Below are positions 1-10,141 of a stretch of 64,000 nucleotides of DNA, piece by piece; positions within the stretch are counted from its first letter, which is position 1, and each line of letters opens with the position of its first letter. Both the position numbers and the translations under genes were made by a program. The notes below the pieces were generated by a model that was not told the DNA's origin, searched no databases, and saw only the letters and a list, made by a program, of their open reading frames with translations. Location: the NCBI RefSeq assembly GCF_040712315.1, contig NC_134020.1, forward strand, positions 48,593,751 through 48,657,750. The letters run 5' to 3'. This stretch comes from Castanea sativa (taxonomy: Eukaryota > Streptophyta > Magnoliopsida > Fagales > Fagaceae).

Positions 1-1290
1 TTTTCAAATCCACGTCAAATGCCATGTCAACATTTAAATTAATAAAAAAAGCCAACTAAGAAATTTTTTTAAAAAAAAAGTAAATTAATTTTTTTTTAAA
101 AACCTTAAATCTAATTTAATCTAAAATCATTTTTTAAAAAATAAAAATTCATAACCGTTTTAACTTTTTTTGTTTTTGTTTTTGGTTAACCTCATCAACT
201 TAAAAAAATTCTTCTGCACTCTCTACCACTAATCTCAAACTCCCTCTCTCTCTCTCTTCACCCTACACTCTCTACCACTAAGCTCACAAGCTCAGCCTTC
301 TTCTCCACCAGGCACCGGAGCTCACAAACTCACAAGTAGACCAACGGCGAGAAGATCAATGTGAGCAAATCAAGGCAGCGGATCAAGCTTCTCTCTTGAT
401 GCGGAGAAAATGATGAGAACAATGGATTTCGTTGGAAAAATGAACTCGACCTGGATGAGAGAGAACGATGGCGTTGGAGCCTTGGATCGAAGTGGTCAAG
501 GTCGCTTTGCATGAGGAGTTTTCCACTGGAAAAGGAGGGTAGAGACCATTGGTGCTTTTGTGTTGTTGATGGTGAATTGGTGTTGTTGATTGGCGGGGTG
601 TTGTTGTTGATGGAAAATTATGGGTTTGTTTGTGTTTTTTTTTTTTTTTTTTTTGCCCTTGATATTCTGGGTTTGTATGTGTTCTGAGATTTTGCCCAAA
701 CTGTTCTGGATTTTTTTTTAAAAAATTTTTATGCGGATTTGTATATTTTTCTGGATTTATGGGTTTGATTTCCTAGAGGTTTCAATGTTGATTGTGTTGG
801 AATTTTTTGTGCTGAGATTGATTTTGAGTAGGTTGGTCAATTGGGTTTGTCTTGATTTGGAGAAGAACATGAAGAATGAAGTTCATGTTCTAGGTTGGAG
901 GTTTCCGGGTTTGACATTTTTCTAGGTTGGTTTTCTCATGTGGGTTTGGGTTTGATGATTTTTTCATGATCTGGAGGTTTAGTGGAGGATAGGGATTTTG
1001 TATGAAATTTTTCATTGTTCTGGGTTTGATTGTTCTTGGATTTGGGAAGAACATGAAGAACAAGTTATGGTGTTCTAACCTAAAAAATAATGAAAGCAAT
1101 AATAATAATAATAATAAAATTAGATTTTAATTGGCCACGTCAGCATTTGATGTGCCAGTAGTGCACTCAATTTGCCACCTCAAATATTTCCATATGATAA
1201 CTGACGAAAATGACCAAAATAACACGCGTTAATTGATTTAGGGACTAAAAGTAGTAAAATTAAAATTTAGGGACTAAAAGTGCATTTACG
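1..1290. mobile_element. Degenerate non-autonomous transposon, left end outside window
   Basis: The stretch has CT-rich and T-rich tracts and no credible gene. Its right part has the look of repeat termini (CACGTCAGCATTTGATG near 1136, then TTTAGGGACTAAAAGT repeated near 1238 and 1268). A related CACGTCAAATGCCATGTC lies at 13-30. I infer a Mutator-like or similar non-autonomous element; no target-site duplication can be checked because the left end is cut. Short frames on both strands here are low complexity. Confidence 0.35.
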
Positions 1291-1644
1291 CATTTATTTA
1301 TTATTATTGTTGTTGTTGTTGTTGTTTACAACAAGTAGGGGAAGAGCAATAACCTAAATAAATCATTTTATTTTAACATGTTTATACAAACTAGTAATAA
1401 GTTTTTAATTAAATAAACATGATTCTCGGAAGAAAATTACCACCCTAGAGAAAGCTCACCACCAAGAACAAGAAAAGCTATAACCAATTTGAGGAAATGA
1501 ATTATTTGACATTTTATTTTATAATGTCTATATTCTCTATGTATTAAAAGAATATTACTCTTTTTTAGATTCACTTAATTACTTTTAGTACATTGCAAAA
1601 ATACTTAGAAATTACATTTGTTAAAATTACATTTGTTACCCTAA

Positions 1645-1646
<2 letters not shown>

Positions 1647-1686
<40 letters not shown>
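1647..1686. repeat. (AT)n microsatellite
   Basis: An uninterrupted AT dinucleotide run of about 40 bp, just left of the hAT element. Confidence 0.95.
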
Positions 1687-1689
<3 letters not shown>

Positions 1690-2724
1690 AATAAAGTGAA
1701 ATTAGATATGGCAATTTTGCCCCACCCCGCTTTGTCCTACCACGCGTGGGTAGTGGGGTGAGGATGGGCAATATTTTGTCCCTGCACCCCAGGGCGAGGC
1801 GGGAATGGGTTTAGTGTTTTTATCCCCAACCTGCCCCGCCCCCACCCCGCACTAATAAGGACTACAATTGTAAATTTAGTAAACCCTAAATCACTAATAT
1901 TTAAAGTGAAACACAAAACATGGGATAAAATAATTTTTATTCTAAAACCTACTACTATTGCCGCTCTCTGACCCTTCTCCCCTCTCTATACATGTTTTTC
2001 AAGTTTCAAGCCAGACTCTACTTTAAGTCCAAGACGTTGCGTTTTAGGTTCATCTCATTCACTATCTTCCTTTTGTTTTAGTGTTTTTTAAATCAGTTTT
2101 TTTCAATTTAAATTTTGGTTTTTTTTTTCTATCTAAAATTGGTATTTTTGTTTATAGATATTAAAGAAGCACAGTTGGAAGAAAAAAAAGCTGGTCACGT
2201 AGTGCTTCCAGTAGGCTATAGGTTTGTTTCTTATCATATTTCAATTATTATTATTAATTTTTTTGCACATTGTTTCACGATTTTCAATCAAATGACTATA
2301 ATATCTTTGTCTCTTGAAAGTTGTTGATATATTCGGCCCCACACTTGGATTTCATTATGTATATTGGGTTATATTTGTATATTTATATCCAACTTAATTT
2401 TTTCTTTACTTTTTGATAGCGTCACAATTATTAAAAATTATTTGATTGATAATCTTAAGGACTTTATTTTTGTTGATGTGGTTAAATACCTATATTTACA
2501 TCTTTCTATCCACATTTTTTTTCCTTGAAATGTGTGAATTGTGAAAGCATCACACGTTTTAATTTACTTGAATTTTTTCATAAGTGATGTAAGTTTATCT
2601 TTTACATTGTTCTACATTGTTTGTGTTGGGACTTATGGCTTCGGTTTTGGTGTATGTATATTGCTTTTTTATGATTGCTAAGTTAATAAATTATCATAAA
2701 CAATTTTTTTAGGAATGACTTTAA

Positions 2725-3093
2725 GTGAAAACAATGGTAAATCTAATCCATCTATCACTCACACCCATTGGCAGCCATCAATCTCCAATGATAGTAGATG
2801 AAGATAATACAACCCCTTGTTCAACTCTGTTTGATAGGCCAGAAGACGCCCAAGTCCAACCTAACAATGAGATAACTGAGGAACGAGAGAGGTTGAAATC
2901 AGTTGTGTGGAATCATTTTAAGAAAAGGAAAGTTGATGGGAAAGACAAAGCTAAGTGCAACTATTGTACAAGATTGCTTGTAGTGGGGTCTAAAGATGGT
3001 ACTAAACATTTGCATGACCACTTAAAAATATGTCCTAGGAAAAAGTTTAAGGACATTAGGGATATGAAACAAAAGCTTTTGGTGAGGGATTAA
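2725..3093 (+). pseudogene. hAT transposase N-terminal part with BED zinc finger
   Basis: A 122-residue open frame holds a BED-type zinc finger at about residues 55-105: an aromatic SVVWNHF start, a C-x2-C pair (CNYC), then H-x2-HDH and a following cysteine (LKICPRKK). This domain binds DNA in hAT transposases of the plant ZBED/Ricesleeper type. The N-terminal 50 residues are polar and acidic, as usual for these proteins. The frame ends at a stop at 3091-3093, before the conserved middle of the protein, so the gene is broken. Sequence to 3335 still reads as transposase in other frames and runs into the solo LTR. Not functional as it stands. Confidence 0.75.
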
Positions 3094-3340
3094 CATAACG
3101 TGAACTCAATGGCAGGTTTGAATGCTTATCATTGTTGAATGCACCAAAGAACTAGCTCTTGATTTTAAGACTCACTGAAACTCTACCTATCTTATGCTTT
3201 CTACTACTATAGAGTATATGTCTTTTTTTGATTGAGTCAAAGGGAGTCATCTTATAAGTGCATTCCAAAAGAGGAAGAATGGGAGATGACAAGTAGTATA
3301 TGTGAGAGATTGGCATTGTTTTGCAAGGTTGCAGAGCTAT

Positions 3341-5553
3341 TGTAATGCCCCAGCCCCAATCAAGATAAAAAAGAAAAGAAAAAAGGAAAGTTAGATTTTT
3401 TTTTTTAAGGAGCCACACATGTGACCCACCTACCCCACTCCCCTCAACTGCACAATCTCACCAATATCACCTCATATCTCACCCTCTTGGCCAGTCACCT
3501 CTCTACCTCATTTGCTTCTTTATTTCTCTCAACAACACATACACTCCTCTTCCCCACTTTCCCACCCGTACACTCCACAGCACCAACTCCACCATCATTT
3601 TTCTGGCAAGGATCACCAGAAAACTCTCTAGGAACCTCTAAGGCACCTTCATTTCTTTTGATTTAAGGTAAGACTTTTAATCTTTTAGTGGGTTTATATG
3701 CTTTTGCTTGAGGTCATGTTATCCAAGCTTTAATAATAATACCCATGTGATTTATGAGCATTAGAAGTGATATTTATGTGTTTTTATGTATGGGTTTTGG
3801 CCTTGGTGGATGTATTTGATGAGTGGGTTTATGATTTTTTCAATGGTGGTTAGCTAAGTGGTGAAGATTTGGGAGTTTGGCTTTCTAATGTGAAATAGTT
3901 GATGAATCTATTTTTTATTGTGTATTTGGAGCTAGGGGAGGATTTACATTTGGGGTTTGTAATGGTGGGTATTGTTATATATGTTGTTGTTTTGTGGGTC
4001 TCTTGAAAATGACATGTATATTGAGGAATAAATTCATAAAGTGTTAGGATCTCTTACGGTAAAGGTGAAACTTGAAATGACATGATGATAATTTGGAGTT
4101 TATGCTTTGTAATGAAATTGTTGAAAAACTTTAGAAGTGGAACACATTATTTGTGAGGTTAAATGCTAGGCTTGCCTAATTAATTTTTTAGTTAGCAATC
4201 TCTAATAGGTAGCTAGATACAATTTTAAGTTTTATGCTTATTGTGATAGGTTTGCTTGGTATTGTTTAGGTTCTAGCTAATTTCATTTGGAGCTTGGAAA
4301 ATTAGGCTTTTGCGGGTTGCAAGGTAAGTAGCTTTTAATTGGATTTTTGAAAAATAACCATGTTGCATAAACATTGTTTTTGGTCAAACACGTATTGGAA
4401 AATTAATGGTGGAACTATATTTTTCTAAAAAGTGTTGTGTTGTGACCCTAGTATATATGATTATATATGAAAGTGCATATTCTTATTGCATATGGGGAAT
4501 TGCATGATTTGTTAGCATGGAATAGACTAGCATCTTTGATTAAATTCTTGAGAATGCATTTTATGGATTTATTGCATCAAAAATATAAAGATGCTTTATC
4601 ATGGCCTATGTTATTTGGCAAGTTAATACCAAATCTTTTTGACAATAAATGAGTTGAAGGCTTTGAGAACCTTGTGAATATCTTGGGCATTCAAATATTT
4701 TTTGAAACTACTTGGAAGTGAATTATGTATTTTGAATTAAAGGTAATTTGTGAGCTTTTTATGTTCTACCCATGTGCTGTGACATGTGATTACCTGACGA
4801 TTACCTATCTAGATACTATAGTCTGTGTGACATTGATATCTTAACACCCGTCTTTGTGATGGTTATTGAGTTCCGTCTTTGTGACGGCAATGAGTTTCGT
4901 CTTTGTGGCGACAGATTAGTTCCGTCTTTGTAACAACATTGTCATGTGGCCTTGGGTTTGAAATTGTATTGTTATTACTCACAAATTATAGTATGTAGTT
5001 TCATGAGAGCAATTTGAGAAGCTTTGTGCCATGTCATTATATTCATTATTGTCATATTATTTTTGGAAATGGTTTGTAGAAATTATTTGGAAATTCCCAA
5101 ATTTTAGCATGTCTATCTCATTCCATTATTTTACAAACTTTTTCAGAGTAGGCAACTATCGTTTTGAGACAGCTTTTTGGTGGTTAGCAGTATTTAGACT
5201 AACTGCTGATGGAGGCTGACTTTTGTGATGGAGATAATTGATGATGTATAACTTAGAGTAGGCTTGACCCAATTCTTTTGTATCTAATAGTGGTTATGCC
5301 TTTATTTCCACTAATGAGATAAGTTAATGATATGTAATTATTTATTCAGACTTCTATTCTTTTGTGACCAATGGTCATTGTATTTATTGCATAGAGCTTT
5401 AACTTACTTTGAAAGTATATTTAATGGAATTATTATAATAATTTTTGATGTTGGTACTTGATATGATTTTATTTGGATTGAATTGCCAAAAGGAACAAAA
5501 TCTATAAGATGTTTTTCTCATGCTTTGGACCCTTTCGAGTTTGGAGCGTGGCA
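3341..5553 (+). mobile_element. Solo LTR (probable Ty3/Gypsy) inside hAT transposase
   Basis: A 2213-bp insert starts TGTAATGCCCC and ends GCGTGGCA, the TG..CA form of LTRs, and is flanked by the 5-bp repeat GCTAT (3336-3340 and 5554-5558). I see no primer-binding site, no polyprotein and no second terminal copy, so a solo LTR left by recombination is the simplest reading. A start of TGTAATGCCCC and a length over 2 kb are usual for chromovirus (Tekay/Del-like) LTRs; that lineage call is inference. Short frames inside (3421-3666, 4467-4652, 5031-5219) match nothing I know. It contains a four-unit tandem repeat at about 4847-4942. Confidence 0.8.
4847..4942. repeat. Tandem repeat of about 25 bp, four units, in the solo LTR
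   Basis: Four units each contain CGTCTTTGTGACGG or a close variant followed by a spacer such as CAATGAGTTT. CCGTCTTTGTGACGG can itself pair as a small hairpin. Such arrays are common in the U3 part of plant LTRs. Confidence 0.8.
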
Positions 5554-5558
5554 GCTAT

Positions 5559-6245
5559 TCTCAGGTACATCATATTCTATAGCTAATCTTTTTTCTTTTT
5601 TCCTAAGGTGTGTGAAATAAAAATAGCTTTAAATTCTTGATTCACAAGCCCAAGTGATATGATTAGGAGTATGGCATATAAAATGTGAGAAAAGTTTGAC
5701 TCTTATTGGAATGTGATTCATGGTGTTATGGTTGTGGCAACCATTTTAGACCCAAGATATAAGATTGAATTGTTGGAATATTATTTTCCTCTTATTTATG
5801 GTGACGAAGTTGAAAATAAAATTCAAAGGGTTAGAGATACTTGTTATGAAATGATTCGTGACTATACTTCTGGAAGAATGGGTAGGGAAGGTACTCGTGG
5901 CACTTGTGTAAATGAGGATCCACAAGTTGATGACTCTCTTATGGACTTTGGAAGATATCTTAGTTAGAAAAAAAAAAGGGTGGGAATATTAAATTGGAGT
6001 TGGAGCATTACCTTGAGGATGATCTAATGCCAAGAACTTTGGAATTTGATATTTTGGCATGGTGGAGATCTAATGGGCCTAAGTATCCTACTTTGCAATG
6101 TATTGCAAGGGATACCCTAGCCATTCCAGTGTCAACTGTTGCATTGAAGTTAGCATTTAGCACAAGTGGTAGGCTGCTAAGTCCACATCGCAGTAAACTT
6201 CATGTAAAGACTGTGGAGGCATTGATGTGTTCTCAAAATTGGTAA
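5559..6245 (+). pseudogene. hAT transposase C-terminal half, broken
   Basis: Immediately after the LTR the transposase reading resumes with an FSGTSY-type motif and continues with an NVIHGVMVVATILDPRYK segment (around 5715-5760). It ends with the hAT dimerisation region at 5994-6245, where WWRSNGPKYPTL and SGRLLSPHRSKL are clear family signatures. A stop at 5965-5967 followed by a run of A separates two open parts (5713-5967 and 5994-6245), so there is at least one stop or frameshift. In intact hAT proteins this region provides the last part of the RNase-H-like fold and the dimer contact. Non-functional as it stands, but the family assignment is firm. Confidence 0.8.
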
Positions 6246-6290
6246 TGGGTTGAAATCAAAGGTAATCAAATTTACTAGTTAATCGGTTTA

Positions 6291-6479
6291 ATGATTTATG
6301 TTGCTACATTCTTCATTGTATTTTTCAATTGTTTGATTGACATTGTTTTACTTTTTTTAGGCCTTTCATCTATTGTAGATGGAATTGAAGCTGATACATT
6401 CCAAAACATCCTTGATGATTCTGATTATGAAGAAGAAAGTGGTGTCACTACATTAGGAGAAAGCGAACATTATTCTTAA
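6291..6479 (+). pseudogene. Probable acidic C-terminal tail exon of the hAT transposase
   Basis: The frame includes an acidic stretch (LDDSDYEEESG) after a TTTTTTTAG sequence near 6352-6360 that could be a splice acceptor. Many plant hAT transposases end in such an acidic tail. The position just downstream of the dimerisation region supports this; it is otherwise unproven. Confidence 0.45.
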
Positions 6480-7337
6480 AGAACTAGTCAATTTTTATTT
6501 TGTTATAAGACAATTTTTATTTTGTTAAAGAACTAGTCAATTATCCTTGATGATTTTGTTCATGCAAAGACAATGTTTATTTTGTTATAAGAAATTTTGA
6601 ATTATGTTGTTATGTATTAGACTATTTAAGTACTTGGTTTATTTAAATGCTTGGATTTTAAAATATTTTGTTTTGTTGTGATTTATATTATTGGAGCAAA
6701 AAATTTATTTTTATATATAAAATTGTATTAGGGGCGGGGCGGGGCGAGGCGGGGCCCCAAGGAGCGGGAATGGGGCAAGGTAGTTTTCCCCGCACCCCAG
6801 GGTGGGGCGGGGATAGGGAAGAGCAACAACCATGCGGGGCAGGGATAAAGATCCCATCCTCGGCCCTACTCCACCCTATTGTCGTCTTTAAGTGAAATGG
6901 TTTTTTGGGCTTTATATTTTAATATATTTTTAAAAACCTAACGAGGATGTGATTACGCTTTTACCCCTAAGTTAATGTATAGTACGAAAAGTTTATGAGG
7001 TTTTTTTTTTGTGGTCTTAGACCCAATGTATCTCCAAAGCTTTCAAGGGACTAATCACTATCATGACAGGTGGGCAGAGATAAATTGCTGGCCTAGGGGG
7101 TTTTTCCAAAGTGTTAGGGCTCGAACTCGGGCTCTTTCACAGGGATGACAATTTAGATTCAACCTACGGATACTCAGTCCGGTCTGACCCTAAAACCCGG
7201 CCCGATAAAAAATAGGGTCGGGTATGGGGTTTTTAAAAAAAAAACCCGAAGCGGGTCCGGGTCGGGTCTAGGTTTCATTAAAAGAATCCGAAACCCGGCC
7301 CGGATAATACTTGGTTATGTGAGATTACTAACCCGCC

Positions 7338-7339
<2 letters not shown>

Positions 7340-7391
<52 letters not shown>
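7340..7391. repeat. (TA)n microsatellite in hAT element
   Basis: About 50 bp of uninterrupted TA dinucleotides. Confidence 0.95.
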
Positions 7392-7393
<2 letters not shown>

Positions 7394-7993
7394 TTGTAAA
7401 CCCTAAGTCAGTTACCCAATACCCCAGCCGCCTCTTATTCCTATTTCAATTCACTTCTCTCTGTCGCCCTCACCCTAACCCTCAATCTCTCAGTCACGCC
7501 TCACCCTCACTCTCATACACTCACAGTCACCGGCCCACCCTCACCCTCGTGGTTGTTGCTGTTTCTCACGGAGGAGCACGAAATCCATAGATCGGACCAC
7601 CCTCACCCTCATGGTGGTTGTCGTTTGTCACGGAGGAGCACGAAATCCATAGATCAGAGCATGGGATAGTTAGATCGGAGAGAGCTGTGGTCGTGTTGTT
7701 AGATCGGAGCACCACCGATGGAGCTTTAGTGGTCTGAGTTTATTTTATTTTTTTTGTTTCATTTTTTTTGGTTCATTTTCGTTCTCAGTAGTTTTTGTTT
7801 TTGGGTATTTGTTTGAAGATTCAATCTGTATAGAATGTAATGCATGTGTATATTTTGTGTTGATTTAGTTGTGTTGTTGTTTGTGATAAGAATGGTGATT
7901 CTTTTTTTTTTTTTTTTTTGAGAAGCAAGAATGGTGATTCAATCAGATAAGAATGGTGATTTATTTGTGTTGCTGTTTGTGTTTGTGTTTGGG

Positions 7994-7999
<6 letters not shown>

Positions 8000-8043
<44 letters not shown>
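8000..8043. repeat. (AT)n microsatellite in hAT element
   Basis: About 44 bp of AT dinucleotides. It produces a false minus-strand frame ending in alternating Ile-Tyr. Confidence 0.95.
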
Positions 8044-8045
<2 letters not shown>

Positions 8046-8274
8046 ATTGGGTCGGACTGGGCCACAGAGTAGGCCCAGAAGTGGTTGGACGGGCCCCGTG
8101 GGGCCCGTGGAGACCTGACGAGTCGGGTTTGGGGCTAAAAAAAAGACCCGTTTATTAAACGGGCTGGGTCCGGGTAACAGGAAAAGACTCGTGGGTCGGG
8201 TTCGGGTATCAAAAAACCTGGCCCAAATTTGACCCGTTGCCATTCCTACTCTTTCACATCTACTTGAGACAACC

Positions 8275-8492
8275 TCTTTGGAACTAAAAACAGAAAACAC
8301 TGTAGCAAAATAATTTTTAAATGTGTAAATAGTACCGTGTGACTCATTTTTAATGAAAATTTTGTTGAAAAAAGAAGTTTGTGAGTCCCGTAAACAGTGC
8401 TCGAGACCCACCGTGAAAACTAACTTCTCCACAAATAAAAAATATAAAAAAATGTGAAAAGCAAAAACGCAGAAACGTAAATGTGTATGCAA
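8275..8492. mobile_element. MITE-like fragment, family with 'AACACTGTAGCAAAATAA'
   Basis: It shares the words AACACTGTAGCAAAATAA, a GGGACCC/GAGTCCC-like centre and AAAACGCAGAAAC-type ends with other copies near 23329, 29033 and 31385. The ends are not clear here and no TSD is evident. Confidence 0.45.
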
Positions 8493-8497
8493 ACAAA

Positions 8498-10141
8498 TTC
8501 TGAGTGCTTAACCATTTAACCAACCCCACTAAATTAGTTTATGATGTTTTTTGATCTGCTCCTCGGTTCCCCATGCTCTCCTCAATCCAAACCAGCTTTA
8601 TGTTATCCAATTAAATCATTTCCACCCATGTCGGCCTAAACAGTGTCAAAAACATCTGCAAATTAAAATAAATAAATAAAAAAATTCAAATTACACCTTA
8701 AAATTTGGTTCTGTATAGCTTAAACGACACCGCTTAAACAAACCCATCCTTCACTAACCACGAACCCATCCACCTCTCCTCTGCTCTGCAACCCAGACCA
8801 TGACTCAGTCTGTCGAAGGCTTCAGGTCAGCTCCAAGGCAGCGGCGAATGCCACGCCGACAGTAGGTTCGCTTTCTCTCTCCTTTTATTTTCTTTGGTCA
8901 ATGTGCAATATTTTGGTTGGATTGAAATAGATGAAAATGGCACTGGGTTATGGAGTTAAATGAAGTTACTAAGGAATCAAAGAATGTGATTTTATTGTTT
9001 GGGAATTTTTTTAGTTTTTGTATTTTTAACACTTTTGCAGTGAGATACAGTGTTAGGTGTTGCAAAGTGTTTGAGTGTATATATATTGTAGGCTGTGGGT
9101 TGTGCTTGAGCTTATGCTCTGCTTTGTGTGCTGTTTGTTCTGGCCCAGGTTTTTGAGTTTCCTTGTTTCCTATGTTTTGTGGTAATACAATTTTTTTTTT
9201 GTCTGAATTATCAAAATAAGATTTTAGTTTTGTATTCCGTAACAATGTTTGAAAACTATTGAGACATTTTCTCAAACACTTGGTAAGCACTTGTTAATGT
9301 ACCTGAAATTTCATCTCATAGCCACTTTCATTCACTTCAAAAATCATAGTATTCGTTTAAAGTTACACTAGCTGTTTCTAAGCAACTTTCTTATTCATAG
9401 ACAGATTGAGACCTTTAGATAATCGGGAAATTATAATCGCTCGTAATGTTTGTTATCTTGTAGTTTTCTTGATATTTGGATGTAATCAAATTGGGGCAAT
9501 TTCAATTCAAAAGGCTAGCCAAGTTCGGTTTGGATTTTTAAAATGTTTAAAGATTGTGCATTTATATATTGGCTCTATGTGTAACTGTATAATCTGCATT
9601 GGCTTTTTTGAGCTTTGAATTCTGGATATGGGTATGCTATGTGAGGGTCTCACTCTCACATGGGTTCCGATACAATTAGTCTAGGAACACTTTTTTTTTT
9701 TTCTTCTTCTCCACAATTGTTGGTGTGGCCTGTTGCGATTAGTGAGTAATAAAAGTGGTGTCAGTGGTGGGCACTTATGAAAGTAAAGTTACCTCAATCA
9801 CAATTTATCACTTTAGCAAGTTGTGAATTTTTTTTTTCCCTATCATTGCTTATTACGAGAACATCATTGCTAGTGATTTCTAATTCTTTTTGGGCAGCGC
9901 ATTTGTATACATATTGCGTATTTCAGGTTCTCCTCTTTCAATCAATTTTCTTATTACTTTTGAACAAAATCATTGCAGGTGACCAGAGCTTGGTGAAGAA
10001 GAGTACTCTTTTTATTTTTGCGGACCCATAGCTGAATCCAGAATTTTGAGACTAAGGCTTGGTTTTTGTTGTATTTTTCCTTGTTTTGCCGTGAGTTATG
10101 GTTGTGTAGCCCAGTGGAGGCATCACAGAACATGAAAGAAG
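8498..10141 (+). promoter_or_regulatory. Upstream and probable 5' leader region of the PTH gene
   Basis: No protein gene is seen between 8493 and 10141. A short, more GC-rich patch at 8700-8880 looks like a promoter-proximal leader. It contains a 21-codon upstream frame (8800-8865) and is followed by intron-like T-rich sequence. A good acceptor-like TTGCAG at about 9974-9979 precedes GTGACCAGAGC, so a 5'-UTR intron of about 1.1 kb is plausible. The transcription start and the leader splice sites cannot be fixed from sequence alone. Confidence 0.4.

Larger units (their letters stand above)
1703..6890 (+). mobile_element. hAT transposon, degenerate, once autonomous
   Basis: The element is bounded by 8-bp direct repeats AGTGAAAT (1695-1702 and 6891-6898). 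The ends are imperfect inverted repeats, TAGATATGGCAAT on the left against TAAAGACGACAAT read inward from the right. Next to each end is a GC-rich subterminal block (about 1715-1850 and 6730-6870) with repeated GGGGCGGGGC-like words. An 8-bp TSD and a TA..TGGCAA terminus are hAT features. The body carries a BED zinc finger and the hAT C-terminal dimerisation region, broken by stops. A 2.2 kb solo LTR lies inside the transposase, so about 3.0 kb is hAT sequence proper. The left GC block to the BED exon (1850-2724) shows no gene of its own; it is probably 5' leader and intron. Confidence 0.85.
7140..8248. mobile_element. Non-autonomous hAT element, 1109 bp
   Basis: The 8-bp direct repeats CTCTTTCA (7132-7139 and 8249-8256) are exact. 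The ends are CAGGGATGACAAT on the left and, read inward from the right, TAGGAATGGCAAC. Subterminal sequence on both sides repeats CGGGTCGGGT-like words (about 7180-7280 and 8050-8230), a hAT hallmark for transposase binding. The middle has two long AT microsatellites (about 7340-7391 and 8000-8043) and a CT-rich, gene-like but non-coding stretch with a near-repeat at about 7540-7580 and 7600-7650. No transposase domain is present. Confidence 0.88.

Noticed and set aside
3421..3666. 81-codon frame in the solo LTR
   Set aside because: Low-complexity Pro/Ser/Thr/Leu composition in LTR sequence; no gene support.
7995..8492. 165-codon minus-strand frame
   Set aside because: It is built from an AT microsatellite and hAT subterminal repeats; no domain.
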